Assembly (NCBI GenBank): GCA_040902655.1
Contig: JBBDWV010000014.1
Location: 96,952 to 160,951, forward strand
DNA length: 64,000 bases
Origin: Mycobacteriales bacterium
Lineage (GTDB): Bacteria; Actinomycetota; Actinomycetes; Mycobacteriales; SCTD01
Direction of reading: 5' to 3'
The position numbers and the translations under genes are program-made. Each line of letters opens with the position of its first letter. Positions within the stretch are counted from its first letter, which is position 1. Shown in pieces: positions 1-10,360 of this stretch. The notes beneath the pieces were generated by a model. That model searched no databases and was not told the DNA's origin. It saw nothing but the letters and a program-made list of their open reading frames with translations.

Positions 1-1009
1 CCGCCTGCACCCGGGCCAGCTCCTGCGCACACCCCAGCCGTTCGGCCGTCGGCCGCAGGTCCTGCACCAGCTCGGCGAGCGCGTCGCGGAGCGGTTCGGT
101 GCCGCCCTCACCGACGATGATGTGGGCGTCGAGGCCGTAGCGGGCGGCCCGCCACTTGTTCTCCTGGACGACCCATCGCCGCGGCGTGGGCAGCGTGTAG
201 CCCCTGTCGATCTCGCGGTCCATTCTCTCCACCAGGCACTGCGACAGTGCGGCGACCATCCCGACCTCCGTCAGCGTCGGCAGGCCGTCGCAGATCCGCA
301 GTTCGACCGTGCCGTAGTCCGGGTGCGGCCGGATGTCCCACCACACCTCCTTGATGGAGTCGATGGTCCCGGTCTTGATGAGCGTCTCCATGTAGCGCTC
401 GAAGCCGGACCAGTCCTCCACCTGCTGCGGGAGACCGGCAGTCGGCAGCCCCTCGAAGACCTTCGATCGCGCCGACGCCAGTCCCGTCTCCGTGCCAGAC
501 CAGTACGGGGAGGACGCGGACAGCGCGAGGAAGTGCGGGATGTAGACCTGCAGCGCGTTCACCATCGCGATGACCTTGTCCGGCGAGCGGACACCGACGT
601 GCACGTGGACCCCGAAGATCTGCATCCGGCGGGCGAGCCACTGCATGTCGTTCACGAGTTTCTCGTAGCGCGGGTGGCTGCTGATCTGCTGGGTGCGCCA
701 GTTCGTGATCGGGTGCGTCCCGGAGCACATCAGCCCCAGTCCGCGTGCGTCGGCCAGGGGAACCACCTGTTCCAGCGTCCGCGCCAGATCGGCTGTGGCC
801 TCGCCGACGCTCGCACAGACGCCGGTGATGACCTCGATGGTCGACTGGAGCAGCTCCTTCTTCGCCGTGGGGTGCTCCCCGTCAGGCTGCAGCTCGTGCA
901 GGATCTCGGTCGCCCCGCTGGTGAGGTCCCGGGTCTCGCGGTCGACCAGCATGAGCTCCCACTCCACCCCCAGGCTGGACCGCGGCGAGGAGTTGAAGTC
1001 GATTCTCAC
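1..1009 (-). CDS. Carboxylate-amine ligase of the glutamate-cysteine ligase 2 (YbdK/GCS2) family, 3' end cut by the window
   Basis: Reading leftward from a GTG at 1009 gives an open frame of 336 codons that runs off the window edge without a stop. The N-terminus reads IDFNSSPRSSLGVEWELMLVD, followed by GTHPITNWRTQQISSHPRY and MQIFGVHVHVG, which are the ATP-grasp-like GCS2 signatures (the GVEWELML glutamate-binding start and the HVHVG metal/ATP motif). Family members ligate glutamate, or another carboxylate, to an amine; YbdK itself has only weak glutamate-cysteine ligase activity, so the in vivo substrate is not determined. A GAAGGGA Shine-Dalgarno lies just upstream of the GTG. The full protein is expected to be about 370-380 residues, so only the C-terminal tail is missing. 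It stands alone, followed upstream by an 830-bp spacer. Confidence 0.9.
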   Translation of the reverse strand, partial: MRIDFNSSPRSSLGVEWELMLVDRETRDLTSGATEILHELQPDGEHPTAKKELLQSTIEVITGVCASVGEATADLARTLEQVVPLADARGLGLMCSGTHPITNWRTQQISSHPRYEKLVNDMQWLARRMQIFGVHVHVGVRSPDKVIAMVNALQVYIPHFLALSASSPYWSGTETGLASARSKVFEGLPTAGLPQQVEDWSGFERYMETLIKTGTIDSIKEVWWDIRPHPDYGTVELRICDGLPTLTEVGMVAALSQCLVERMDREIDRGYTLPTPRRWVVQENKWRAARYGLDAHIIVGEGGTEPLRDALAELVQDLRPTAERLGCAQELARVQA

Positions 1010-1094
1010 CCGCGCTTCCCTTCGGACGTCCTGCTGCGGACCCTACCCAGCGCAGGAGCAGACGCCTCGTCGCAGGTGGGCCTACGTTGCGCCC

Positions 1095-1373
1095 ATGACC
1101 GAGCCGATCAGCGGGCCTGACGCGATGCCCATCGCCGGGCCGCCGCCTGCCGGCTCGGGAAACCTGACTACGAGCCGCGGTGCGCCTGCTGCCCGTTGAC
1201 GCGCACGCGCGAGACCGACCTCGCCGAAGGGCTCGACCCGCTGCCGATGTATGCGGAAGCGCATCGGGTCCGTCTCGACGTGGGCACCGGCGTGGGCGTG
1301 AGAGCGCGCGAGGTCGGTGGGCCTGCGGACGGCACGGGCCATGACCTCGTGCTGCTGCAGGTAGGGCCCTGAG
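1095..1373 (+). pseudogene. Possible small broken or frameshifted gene
   Basis: An ATG at 1095 opens a frame (MTEPISGPDAMPIAGPPPAG at its start) that stops with TGA at 1197-1199. The next frame continues without a break from about 1170 to a TGA near 1373, with strong G/C in third positions (reading RTRETDLAEGLDPLPM and on to HDLVLLQVGP). The two halves together would make a protein of about 92 residues. Either this is one gene with a single-base frameshift, two overlapping short genes (a TTG at 1196 overlaps the first stop), or chance coding bias. I recognise no family. Confidence is low. Confidence 0.2.
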
Positions 1374-1559
1374 TCGAGCGAATTTTTCCCTCCGGCGTTG
1401 CCCCGTCGTAACGTCCGCTCACCCGGACGACGCCGCCACGCAGGCGGGCGGACGTCGTGCCGGACCGACAGGTGATGGCTCCCTTTGTCGCGTCGACGAG
1501 ACCGGCGCTGGTGTCTGTTCGCTAGCACCTATGTGGTCCGGCCACGGCCGACACGAGAC

Positions 1560-1615
1560 CAAGATCTTCGGAACATTCACAGGGCCAGGGTCCTGTGGAT
1601 GTCCCGAAGATCTTG
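1560..1615. repeat. 56-bp near-perfect palindrome, copy 1 of a dispersed repeat
   Basis: Two 24-base arms (left arm starting CAAGATCTTCGGAACATTCA, right arm ending ATGTCCCGAAGATCTTG) surround an 8-base centre GCCAGGGT. The arms have two mismatches. The same element occurs at 8882-8937 with perfect arms and with its centre in the opposite orientation, ACCCTGGC, the exact reverse complement. It is too long and too well conserved between unrelated sites for an ordinary terminator. The AAGATCTT ends are themselves palindromic. It lies in the long spacer before the mutase gene. Confidence 0.9.
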
Positions 1616-1843
1616 CTCAGGTTCGGCGGCACCCTGACATCCACCACCGACGAACCCGGCCTCCGGCGAGAGGCAGCGGCGCCGTCGCCGCTGACCTCAG
1701 CAACCGCTCGTGAGTGGCGCTCTGCAGGGCACTTTTCCGGCGTACCAGAAGTGAGCAAGCCCGGCGTTGATCATGACCGGTGGCTTGGTCGGGCCGCACG
1801 GTACTGGCGGCTAGCTGTTGCTGGGCCAGACCCACTACCAGGC

Positions 1844-3421
<1,578 letters not shown>

Positions 3422-3540
3422 GGGGCGGGCCTTCCTGGCGGTGGATGTCTGCAGACGGAGCCTATTCGCGGGCCCTCGAGCGGGCCGTGCCACCCTCGGG
3501 GCGGGAGTACGCACCGCACACGGGGGGGTAGGGCAGCAAC

Positions 3541-5304
3541 GTGGACACCGGGCAGCGCGTGGTCGCCGGGCGATATCGCCTGCTCGCACCCCTCGGGGCG
3601 GGCGGCATGGGCACCGTCTGGCGGGCCGAGGACCTGGTGCTCGGCCGCTCCGTCGCGATCAAGGAGGTGACCTTCCCGCACGGGCTGAGTGACGAGGACC
3701 GCGACGTGCTGCGGGAGCGCACCCGCCGCGAGGCCCGCGCCGCCGCCAAGCTCGACCACCCGAGCGCCGTCACGGTCTACGACGTGGTCGAGGAGGACGA
3801 CGCGCCCTACCTCGTGATGGAGCTCGTGGAGGCCCGCACGCTGTCGCAGGTCGTGCGGGCGGACGGCCCGCTGAGCCCGCAGTACACAGCGCGGATCGGC
3901 CTGGCCCTGCTCGGCGCCCTCGCCGCGGCGCACCGGCAGGGGATCGTGCACCGCGACGTCAAGCCGGGCAACGTCCTGCTCGGCGACCGTGACGGCCTGT
4001 CCGAGCGGGTGGTGCTCACGGACTTCGGGATCGCCTCCTCGGCGGGGGATTCGAGCATCACCCACACCGGCCTGCTGCTGGGCTCGCCGTCCTATATCGC
4101 CCCCGAACGGGCCCGGGGCGAGCCCCCCGGCCCGGCATCGGACCTGTGGTCGCTCGGCGCCACGCTGTTCACGGCGGTGGAGGGCAAGCCGCCGTTCGAC
4201 GCGGGCGAGCCGCTGCTCACGGTCACGGCGGTCGTGACCGGCGAGCACGCGCCGTTCGAGCGCGCCGGGCCGCTGGAGGAGGTGCTCGAGGGCCTGCTCG
4301 AGCGCGACCCCGCCCGGCGGCTGACCGTGGCGGCGGCGCGCCGCCAGCTCGAGCGGGTCCTGTCGACGGCGCCGGCGGGCGCGGCCCGGGCACCGGCGGT
4401 GCCGCTGCCGGACGAGGCTGCGCCGGACCAGCCGCTGCCCGCCAAGCCAGCGGCCGAGCGGACCGCCGCGCTCGAGTTCTCCGACGTGCGCGAGGCCGCC
4501 GACGTGCGCGAGGCCGCCGACGAGGCGCCCGCGCCGGCGACCCGGCCCGCGCCGGCGACCCCGGCTACCCCGCCGGCCCGGGTCGCCCCGGCTGCCGGAC
4601 CCACCCCGGCAACCGATCGCGGCTGGACCCGGCCGCCACGGATCGAGCCACGGGGGCGGCGCCGCTCCCGCGTACCGATCGTGCTCATGGCCCTGGCCCT
4701 CACGCTGGCCGCCGGCGTTGTCGGCCTGGTGCTGGCCACCGACCCGGGGCGAGGCGGCCCCGACGCCGGCCCCGCACCGTCGCCGAGCGAGCCTGCGGAC
4801 AGTCCGGATCCGTCGCCGACCGCCGAGCCGGAGTCGAGTGCGGCCGCGGCCGCGGCCGCGGCTGCGCCGGAGGACTGGGAGGTCGTCACCGACGAGGGCG
4901 GGTGGACGGTCGCCGTGCCGCCGAGCTACCAGCCCGGAAGCTTCGACGGCGCGCCGCAGTACAAGGACCAATCCGTCGGCCGGACGCTGCGGGTGTCGGC
5001 CACGGCACCCGGCGGCGGCAGGAATGACGTCGTCGGGGACCGCAGACAGCAGGCGGAGTTCTTCGCCAAGAGCCATGAGGACTACCAGGAGATCTCGATC
5101 GCGCCGGTCGACTACCGTGGCTACGAGGCCGCCGACTGGGAGTTCACCTACAGCGACAAGGGCGCCTCGCTGCACGCGCTCAGCCGGGTGTTCGTCGTCG
5201 ACGGCCGCGGCTACTCGCTGTTCTTCCAGACCCGCTCCACCGACGACTGGGGTGCCGCCCGGGCCGACTTCGACAAGATTGCGGCGGCGTTCCAACCCGG
5301 CTGA
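3541..5304 (+). CDS. Membrane-anchored Hanks-type serine/threonine protein kinase
   Basis: 587 residues from GTG 3541. The kinase domain occupies about residues 12-275: glycine-rich loop GAGGMGTV (19-26), catalytic lysine K41 in [14 protein letters not shown] (137-144, catalytic D139), DFG (161-163), activation segment ending SPSYIAPE, and [11 protein letters not shown] Pro/Ala-rich juxtamembrane linker (about 280-370) leads to one membrane helix ([20 protein letters not shown], 378-397) and an extracellular part of about 185 residues with a Pro/Ser/Ala stalk and a compact globular end. There are no PASTA repeats, so it is not a PknB orthologue. The extracellular end resembles other unassigned actinobacterial sensor kinases and its ligand is unknown. 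It is transcribed away from the mutase gene, 119 bp from its start, and toward sdhCDAB. Confidence 0.93.
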   Translation: MDTGQRVVAGRYRLLAPLGAGGMGTVWRAEDLVLGRSVAIKEVTFPHGLSDEDRDVLRERTRREARAAAKLDHPSAVTVYDVVEEDDAPYLVMELVEARTLSQVVRADGPLSPQYTARIGLALLGALAAAHRQGIVHRDVKPGNVLLGDRDGLSERVVLTDFGIASSAGDSSITHTGLLLGSPSYIAPERARGEPPGPASDLWSLGATLFTAVEGKPPFDAGEPLLTVTAVVTGEHAPFERAGPLEEVLEGLLERDPARRLTVAAARRQLERVLSTAPAGAARAPAVPLPDEAAPDQPLPAKPAAERTAALEFSDVREAADVREAADEAPAPATRPAPATPATPPARVAPAAGPTPATDRGWTRPPRIEPRGRRRSRVPIVLMALALTLAAGVVGLVLATDPGRGGPDAGPAPSPSEPADSPDPSPTAEPESSAAAAAAAAAPEDWEVVTDEGGWTVAVPPSYQPGSFDGAPQYKDQSVGRTLRVSATAPGGGRNDVVGDRRQQAEFFAKSHEDYQEISIAPVDYRGYEAADWEFTYSDKGASLHALSRVFVVDGRGYSLFFQTRSTDDWGAARADFDKIAAAFQPG

Positions 5305-5428
5305 GCCCGCGGATGTCGTCCAGGTCACAGTGCCGGGGCTGCTCCCGGCGACCGCCGCCCGTGCAGCCGCCGATAGCATGAGCCGTCCAGGTGAGCGCCT
5401 GGTCGCCGAGCCTTGAAAGGCGCCCGAC

Positions 5429-5821
5429 ATGCAAGCACCGGCAGGCACCCTCTACCGGGGGCGCGAAGGCATGTGGAGCTGGGTGGCGCACCGCGTCACC
5501 GGCGTCCTGATCTTCTTCTTCCTGTTCGCGCACGTCCTGGACACAGCGCTCGTCCGGGTGTCGCCGGACTCCTACGACCGGATCATGGACACCTACAAGA
5601 CGCCGGTGGTCAACCTCATGGAGGTCGGTCTGGTCGGTGCGGTGCTGTTCCACGCGCTCAACGGCATCCGGGTCGTGCTCATCGACTTCTGGGCCAAGGG
5701 CACCCGCTACCAGAAGCAGATGATGTACATCGTGGTGGCCATCTTCCTGCTCGTCATGGTCCCCGCCAGCTACCGCATGACGGTGCACACGTTCGCCGAG
5801 CTGTTCGGGACAACCTCGTGA
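5429..5821 (+). CDS. sdhC: Succinate dehydrogenase cytochrome b556 subunit SdhC
   Basis: 130 residues from ATG 5429, preceded by a GAAAGG Shine-Dalgarno. Three membrane helices are visible (about 23-42, 62-82 and 98-118). H21, H35 and H75 (the last in FHALNGIR) are candidates for haem b ligation. The motif SWVAHRVTGVLIFFFLFAH is typical of actinobacterial SdhC. It anchors the SdhAB dimer and passes electrons to menaquinone. The stop overlaps the sdhD start by GTGA, so the two are translationally coupled at the head of sdhCDAB. Confidence 0.93.
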   Translation: MQAPAGTLYRGREGMWSWVAHRVTGVLIFFFLFAHVLDTALVRVSPDSYDRIMDTYKTPVVNLMEVGLVGAVLFHALNGIRVVLIDFWAKGTRYQKQMMYIVVAIFLLVMVPASYRMTVHTFAELFGTTS

Positions 5822-6297
5822 CGGCGGTCGATGCCACCGGGGGCCTGCGGCCCGGCTCGATCGCGCAGCCCGACAACGCCGACCGGCTGGTCATCGAGTC
5901 GCCGCGCACCCGGCGCAAGCATCCGGCGCAGGGGCGCAGCAACACCAACTTCGAGATGTACGCGTGGATCTTCATGCGGATGTCCGGGCTGCTGCTGGTG
6001 TTCCTCGTTCTCGGGCACCTGTTCATCATGTTGCTGCTCGATGACGGGGTGCAGCGCATCAACTTCGGCTTCGTCGCGGGCCGGTGGGCCTCCCCGTTCT
6101 GGCGCACCTGGGACCTGATGCAGCTCTGGCTCGCCCAGCTGCACGGCACCAACGGGCTGCGCGTGATCATCAACGACTACGCCGAGCGGGACGGCACCCG
6201 GTTCTGGCTGAAGATGCTGCTCTACACCTCCTCGTTCCTCGTCCTGGTGCTGGGCACGCTCGTGATCTTCACCTTCGACCCCGATCTCGCGGGCTAA
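5818..6297 (+). CDS. sdhD: Succinate dehydrogenase membrane anchor subunit SdhD
   Basis: 159 residues when started at the GTG (5818) that overlaps the sdhC stop. A basic N-terminal cytoplasmic stretch of about 45 residues is followed by SNTNFEMYAWIFMRMSGLLL, then three helices: about 48-75, 97-118 (LHGTNGLRVIINDY) and 133-153. H67 (GHLFIM) and H109 are conserved candidates for haem or quinone contact. The length fits actinobacterial SdhD. It is the second gene of the operon, 10 bases before sdhA. Confidence 0.93.
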   Translation: MTAVDATGGLRPGSIAQPDNADRLVIESPRTRRKHPAQGRSNTNFEMYAWIFMRMSGLLLVFLVLGHLFIMLLLDDGVQRINFGFVAGRWASPFWRTWDLMQLWLAQLHGTNGLRVIINDYAERDGTRFWLKMLLYTSSFLVLVLGTLVIFTFDPDLAG

Positions 6298-6307
6298 GGA
6301 GCTCTCC

Positions 6308-8077
6308 ATGGTCCAGCACCACCGTTACGACACGATCATCGTGGGCGCCGGCGGCGCCGGCATGCGGGCCGCCCTCGAGGCCGGTAAGCGCTCCCGTACA
6401 GCCGTCCTGACCAAGCTCTACCCGACCCGCTCCCACACCGGCGCCGCGCAGGGCGGCATGTGCGCCGCCCTGGCCAACGTCGAGGAGGACAACTGGGAGT
6501 GGCACACCTTCGACACCGTCAAGGGCGGCGACTACCTCGTCGACCAGGACGCCGCGGAGGTGATGTGCAAGGAGGCCATCGACGCCGTCCTCGACCTCGA
6601 GAAGATGGGCCTGCCGTTCAACCGCACACCCGAGGGGCGGATCGACCAGCGCCGCTTCGGCGGGCACACCCGCAACCACGGTGAGGCCGCCGTGCGCCGC
6701 TCGTGCTTCGCGGCGGACCGCACCGGCCACATGATCCTGCAGACGCTCTACCAGCAGTGCGTGAAGGAGAACATCGACTTCTTCAACGAGTTCTACGTCC
6801 TGGACCTGGTGCTGACCGACGTCGCCACCGAAGGCGGGGGCAGCGAGCGGGTCACCAGCGGCGTCGTGGCCTACGAGCTGGCCACCGGTGAGCTGCACGT
6901 CTTCCACGCCAAGGCGGTGCTGTTCGCCACCGGTGGCTTCGGCAAGGTCTTCAAGGTGAGCTCGAACGCCCACACGCTCACCGGCGACGGCATGGGCATC
7001 GTCTACCGCAAGGGCCTGCCGCTGGAGGACATGGAGTTCTTCCAGTTCCACCCGACCGGCATCTGGAAGATGGGCATCCTGCTGTCCGAGGCCGCCCGCG
7101 GCGAGGGCGGCATCCTGCGCAACAAGGACGGTGAGCGCTTCATGGAGCGCTATGCCCCCACCATCAAGGACCTCGCGCCGCGGGACATGGTTGCCCGCGC
7201 GATCTACACCGAGATCCGGCAGGGGCGTGGCTGCGGGCCGGCCGGTGACCACGTGCTGCTCGACCTGACCCACCTGCCGCCCGAGACGATCGACGCGAAG
7301 CTGCCGGACATCACGGAGTTCGCGCGTACCTACCTCGGCGTCGAGCCCTACACCGACCCGGTCCCGATCCAGCCGACCGCGCACTACGCGATGGGCGGCG
7401 TGCCGACGAACATCGACGCGCAGGTGCTGCGCGACAACGACAACGTCGTGCCGGGACTGTTCGCCGCCGGCGAGGTCGCCTGCGTGTCGGTGCACGGCGC
7501 CAACCGGCTGGGCACCAACTCCCTGCTCGACATCAACGTCTTCGGCCGGCGCGGCGGGCTGTCCGCTGCGGCGTACGCCAACTCGGTCGACTTCGTGGAG
7601 CTGCCGCCGGAGCCGGAGAAGGACACCCACACCCTGCTGGAGCGGCTGCGTGACGGCGGCGGCACCGAGCTGGTGGCCCGGATCCGCGGCGAGCTCCAGG
7701 AGACGATGGACACCAACGCGTCGGTCTACCGGACCGAGGCGACACTCAAGCAGGCCGAGATCGACATCGCCGCACTCAAGGAGCGCTACCTGCGGGTGGG
7801 CGTCGCCGACCGCGGCAAGCGCTACAACACCGAGCTGCTCGAGGCCGTCGAACTCGGCTTCCTGCTCGACCTCGCGGAGGCGCTGGTCGTGTCGGCGAAG
7901 GCGCGCAACGAGTCCCGCGGCGGCCACTTCCGCGAGGACTACCCGACCCGCGACGACGTCAACTTCCTGCGCCACACGATGGCCTACAAGGTCGACCAGG
8001 GCTTCCGGTCCGACGTGCGCCTGGACTACAAGCCGGTCGTGCAGACCCGTTACCAGCCGATGGAGCGCAAGTACTGA
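6308..8077 (+). CDS. sdhA: Succinate dehydrogenase flavoprotein subunit SdhA
   Basis: 589 residues, the full family length. The FAD Rossmann motif is IIVGAGGAGMRAALEAG (10-26); the covalent FAD histidine is H43 in TRSHTGAAQGG. The catalytic stretch RRSCFAADRTGH and the HPTG motif (FQFHPTGIWKMG) are present, as is the C-terminal RNESRGGHFREDYP. It oxidises succinate to fumarate on the cytoplasmic side of the membrane, linking the TCA cycle to the quinone pool. The last base of the stop is the first base of the sdhB start (ATGA overlap). Confidence 0.97.
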   Translation: MVQHHRYDTIIVGAGGAGMRAALEAGKRSRTAVLTKLYPTRSHTGAAQGGMCAALANVEEDNWEWHTFDTVKGGDYLVDQDAAEVMCKEAIDAVLDLEKMGLPFNRTPEGRIDQRRFGGHTRNHGEAAVRRSCFAADRTGHMILQTLYQQCVKENIDFFNEFYVLDLVLTDVATEGGGSERVTSGVVAYELATGELHVFHAKAVLFATGGFGKVFKVSSNAHTLTGDGMGIVYRKGLPLEDMEFFQFHPTGIWKMGILLSEAARGEGGILRNKDGERFMERYAPTIKDLAPRDMVARAIYTEIRQGRGCGPAGDHVLLDLTHLPPETIDAKLPDITEFARTYLGVEPYTDPVPIQPTAHYAMGGVPTNIDAQVLRDNDNVVPGLFAAGEVACVSVHGANRLGTNSLLDINVFGRRGGLSAAAYANSVDFVELPPEPEKDTHTLLERLRDGGGTELVARIRGELQETMDTNASVYRTEATLKQAEIDIAALKERYLRVGVADRGKRYNTELLEAVELGFLLDLAEALVVSAKARNESRGGHFREDYPTRDDVNFLRHTMAYKVDQGFRSDVRLDYKPVVQTRYQPMERKY

Positions 8078-8835
8078 TGACGATCGTCGATGATGTGGCT
8101 GCGCGCCCTGAGAGCTCGCCGGTCGCCGGCCACCAGCAGCTCGTCACCGTCAAGGTCCGCCGCTTCGACCCCGAGGTGGATCCCGAGGCCAACTGGCAGA
8201 CCTTCTCCGTGCCGGTGGAGCAGGGCGACCGTCTGCTGGACGCGCTGCACCAGATCAAGTGGTACCAGGACGGCTCGCTGTCCTTCCGCCGCTCGTGCGC
8301 GCACGGCGTCTGCGGGTCGGACGCGATGCGCGTCAACGGCGTGAACCGGCTGGCCTGCAAGGTGCTCGTCAAGGACCTGGGCGACGAGATCCTGGTCGAG
8401 CCCATCAAGGGCCTGCCGGTGCTCAAGGACCTGATCGTCGACATGGAGCCGTTCTTCGAGGCGTTTCGCGCGGTCAAGCCGTTCCTGATCACCGACGGCC
8501 GCGAACCCACCCGGGAGCGGCTGCAGTCGGCCGCTGACCGGGAGCGCTTCGACGACACCACCAAGTGCATCATGTGCGCGGCCTGCACCACGTCGTGCCC
8601 GGTGTTCTGGAACGACGAGGCCTACTTCGGCCCGCAGGCGATCGTGGCCGCACACCGCTTCATCTTCGACAGCCGCGACGACGGCGCCGAGGAGCGACTG
8701 GAGATCCTCAACGACAAGGAGGGCGTGTGGCGCTGCCGCACGACCTTCAACTGCACCGACGCCTGCCCGCGCGGCATCCAGGTGACGAAGGCGATCCAGG
8801 AGGTCAAGCGCGCGCTGATCTTCCGCCGCAGCTGA
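8077..8835 (+). CDS. sdhB: Succinate dehydrogenase iron-sulfur subunit SdhB
   Basis: 252 residues. The [2Fe-2S] site is C74, C79, D82 and C94 (SCAHGVCGSD...RLAC), with Asp in place of the third Cys as in many SdhB. The ferredoxin-like C-terminal half carries C164-C167-C170-C174 (CIMCAACTTSC) and C220/C226/C230 (CRTTFNCTDACP), which hold the [4Fe-4S] and [3Fe-4S] clusters. It passes electrons from SdhA to the membrane subunits. It is the last gene of sdhCDAB; the palindromic repeat at 8882-8937 follows 46 bp after its stop. Confidence 0.97.
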   Translation: MTIVDDVAARPESSPVAGHQQLVTVKVRRFDPEVDPEANWQTFSVPVEQGDRLLDALHQIKWYQDGSLSFRRSCAHGVCGSDAMRVNGVNRLACKVLVKDLGDEILVEPIKGLPVLKDLIVDMEPFFEAFRAVKPFLITDGREPTRERLQSAADRERFDDTTKCIMCAACTTSCPVFWNDEAYFGPQAIVAAHRFIFDSRDDGAEERLEILNDKEGVWRCRTTFNCTDACPRGIQVTKAIQEVKRALIFRRS

Positions 8836-8881
8836 GCTGGAGCACCCCCGCACGAGCCAGCCGAGCCACTGGAGCCCGGAG

Positions 8882-8937
8882 CAAGATCTTCGGAACATCC
8901 ACAGGACCCTGGCCCTGTGGATGTTCCGAAGATCTTG
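8882..8937. repeat. 56-bp perfect palindrome, copy 2 of a dispersed repeat
   Basis: Left arm 8882-8905 and right arm 8914-8937 are perfect 24-base inverted repeats (ends CAAGATCTTC/GAAGATCTTG) around ACCCTGGC. Compared with 1560-1615 the arms are nearly identical and the centre is reversed. The site lies between the convergent sdhB and the leftward membrane-protein gene, so it could also stop transcription from both sides, but there is no T-tract. Confidence 0.92.
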
Positions 8938-8978
8938 GTATGGTGCCGGGAAACAGGGCGCGCGTAGCTGTTCCGGGG

Positions 8979-9218
8979 TCAGCCTGCCCGGCGCCAGGCC
9001 GTGACGCCGAGAACGACCAGGGCCAGGCCGATCAGCATCGACACAGCGGCCAGGGCGACGTGCACCACCAGGTACGCGGTAGGACCACCGTCGAAGGCGC
9101 GCTCATCGGTGGCGACGACGCGCACGAAGTTGGGCCAGATCAGCATGGGCCACAGGCCGGCCAGGACCAGCAGCGCGGCAATGCGTCGGGTGAGGGTCAT
9201 CAGGGCAGTGTCGGTCAC
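8979..9218 (-). CDS. Small two-helix membrane protein, SCO4848 family
   Basis: 79 residues from GTG 9218 (VTDTALMTLTRRIAALL); an in-frame ATG at 9200 is an alternative giving 73 residues. Two hydrophobic helices (RIAALLVLAGLWPMLIW and AYLVVHVALAAVSMLIGLAL) flank a short polar loop WPNFVRVVATDERAFDGGPT. The sequence and its place between sdhB and a D-Ala-D-Ala carboxypeptidase match the conserved SCO4848-type membrane protein of actinobacteria; the function is unknown. It is divergent from the carboxypeptidase gene with only 36 bp between starts, so the two promoters must overlap. Confidence 0.75.
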   Translation of the reverse strand: MTDTALMTLTRRIAALLVLAGLWPMLIWPNFVRVVATDERAFDGGPTAYLVVHVALAAVSMLIGLALVVLGVTAWRRAG

Positions 9219-9254
9219 CGTTCGGCGCCTGTCCCGGCGGTAGCGTCCGGATCT

Positions 9255-10346
9255 GTGCGGATCCCCCTCCCAGTGCTCGTCGCCGCCCTGGCGGGAGTAC
9301 TCGCCACCGCCACCCCGGCGGCAGCCGGGTCCGGTGAGGTGGTCGGCGGGGAGCGGCTCGCCGCGACCGGGCTGCTCGTCGACGCCGACGCGCCCGAGGT
9401 GCCGACCGGCCTGTCCGCCGCCAGCTGGCTGGTTGCCGACCTGGACAGCGGCCAGGTGCTGGCGACCAGGAACCCGCACGGCCGCTACGCGCCGGCCAGC
9501 ACCCTGAAGATGCTCACGGCGGTCACGCTCATCCCCGTGCTCGACGCCGATCGCAAGGTCGTCCCGGTGTTCGACGACATCGCCGTCGAGGGCAGCAAGG
9601 TCGGTCTGGTCGAGCGCGTCGGCTACCCGGTGCACGAGCTGTTCTCGGCCCTGATGATGGTGTCCGGCAACGACGCGGCCAATGTGCTGGCCTCGGCCGC
9701 CGGTGGCCAGGCCGCCACCGCCGCCCTCATGAACGAGAAGGCCAAGAGCCTGCACGCCCTGGACACCCGCGCGGTGAACCCCCACGGACTGGACGCCGAG
9801 GGCCAGCTGAGCTCGGCGTACGACCTGGCGCTGATCGCCCGCGCCGGGCTGGCCGATCCGGCATTCGCCGGCTACGCGGCGGCCGCACGCGGCAGCGTCA
9901 GCGCCCCCGGCACCGCCCGGATCCAGATGGCCACGAAGAACAAGCTGCTCAAGAGCTACGACGGTGCCCTCGGCATCAAGAACGGCTACACCTCACGCGC
10001 CCGTGCCAGCTTCGTCGGCGCAGCCGAGCGGGACGGCCGGCGGCTGGTCGTCACCCTCATGCGGGCCGACCCGAAGGTCGCGGACGAGGCGGCCAAGCTG
10101 CTGGACTGGGGCTTCTCGGCCGCCGGCAGCGTCGATCCGGTCGGCCGGCTGGTCGACCCCGAGCCGTCCCCGGAGCAGGCAGCGGCGGCGGAGCCGGCCG
10201 GCGCCCTGACCCGGGCCGCCCCGTCACCGCGCGGACCCGGCAGCGGGACGGGAGTTCCGGCCACCCTCGCCGGTATGGGCCTGGCCGCGGCCGCTGTGGC
10301 GGCGGTGCGGCACCGCCCCCCGGCGCGTCCGCCCGCCCGTTGCTAG
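9255..10346 (+). CDS. D-alanyl-D-alanine carboxypeptidase (penicillin-binding protein, S11 family)
   Basis: 363 residues from GTG 9255. A signal peptide (about residues 1-24, ending TPAAAG) is followed by the S11 serine peptidase domain with catalytic S82 and K85 in STLK, the second motif SGN (137-139) and the third motif K242-N-G (KNG instead of KTG, a common form in actinobacterial members). A Pro/Ala linker leads to a C-terminal membrane helix and a basic tail, so the enzyme is held on the outer face of the membrane. It trims the terminal D-Ala of peptidoglycan stem peptides. The GTG lies well inside a longer open frame; it is chosen because the signal peptide begins there. Confidence 0.92.
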   Translation: MRIPLPVLVAALAGVLATATPAAAGSGEVVGGERLAATGLLVDADAPEVPTGLSAASWLVADLDSGQVLATRNPHGRYAPASTLKMLTAVTLIPVLDADRKVVPVFDDIAVEGSKVGLVERVGYPVHELFSALMMVSGNDAANVLASAAGGQAATAALMNEKAKSLHALDTRAVNPHGLDAEGQLSSAYDLALIARAGLADPAFAGYAAAARGSVSAPGTARIQMATKNKLLKSYDGALGIKNGYTSRARASFVGAAERDGRRLVVTLMRADPKVADEAAKLLDWGFSAAGSVDPVGRLVDPEPSPEQAAAAEPAGALTRAAPSPRGPGSGTGVPATLAGMGLAAAAVAAVRHRPPARPPARC

Positions 10347-10360
10347 CGCGCCCGTCGTTG

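Larger units (their letters stand above)
1010..1843. other. 834-bp spacer with no convincing gene
   Basis: This stretch separates the start of the leftward ligase gene from the stop of the leftward mutase gene. It holds the palindromic repeat at 1560-1615 and a possible gene remnant at 1095-1373. Apart from these I see only short frames with no recognisable product on either strand. AT content is locally raised around 1381 (AATTTTTCC). Confidence 0.6.

Noticed and set aside
4092-4889. Long antisense frames over the kinase, monooxygenase, metalloprotease and subtilase genes
   Set aside because: In GC-rich DNA with strong GC3 the complementary frames stay open; their products are Arg/Ala/Gly-rich without motifs, and the sense proteins are clearly real.
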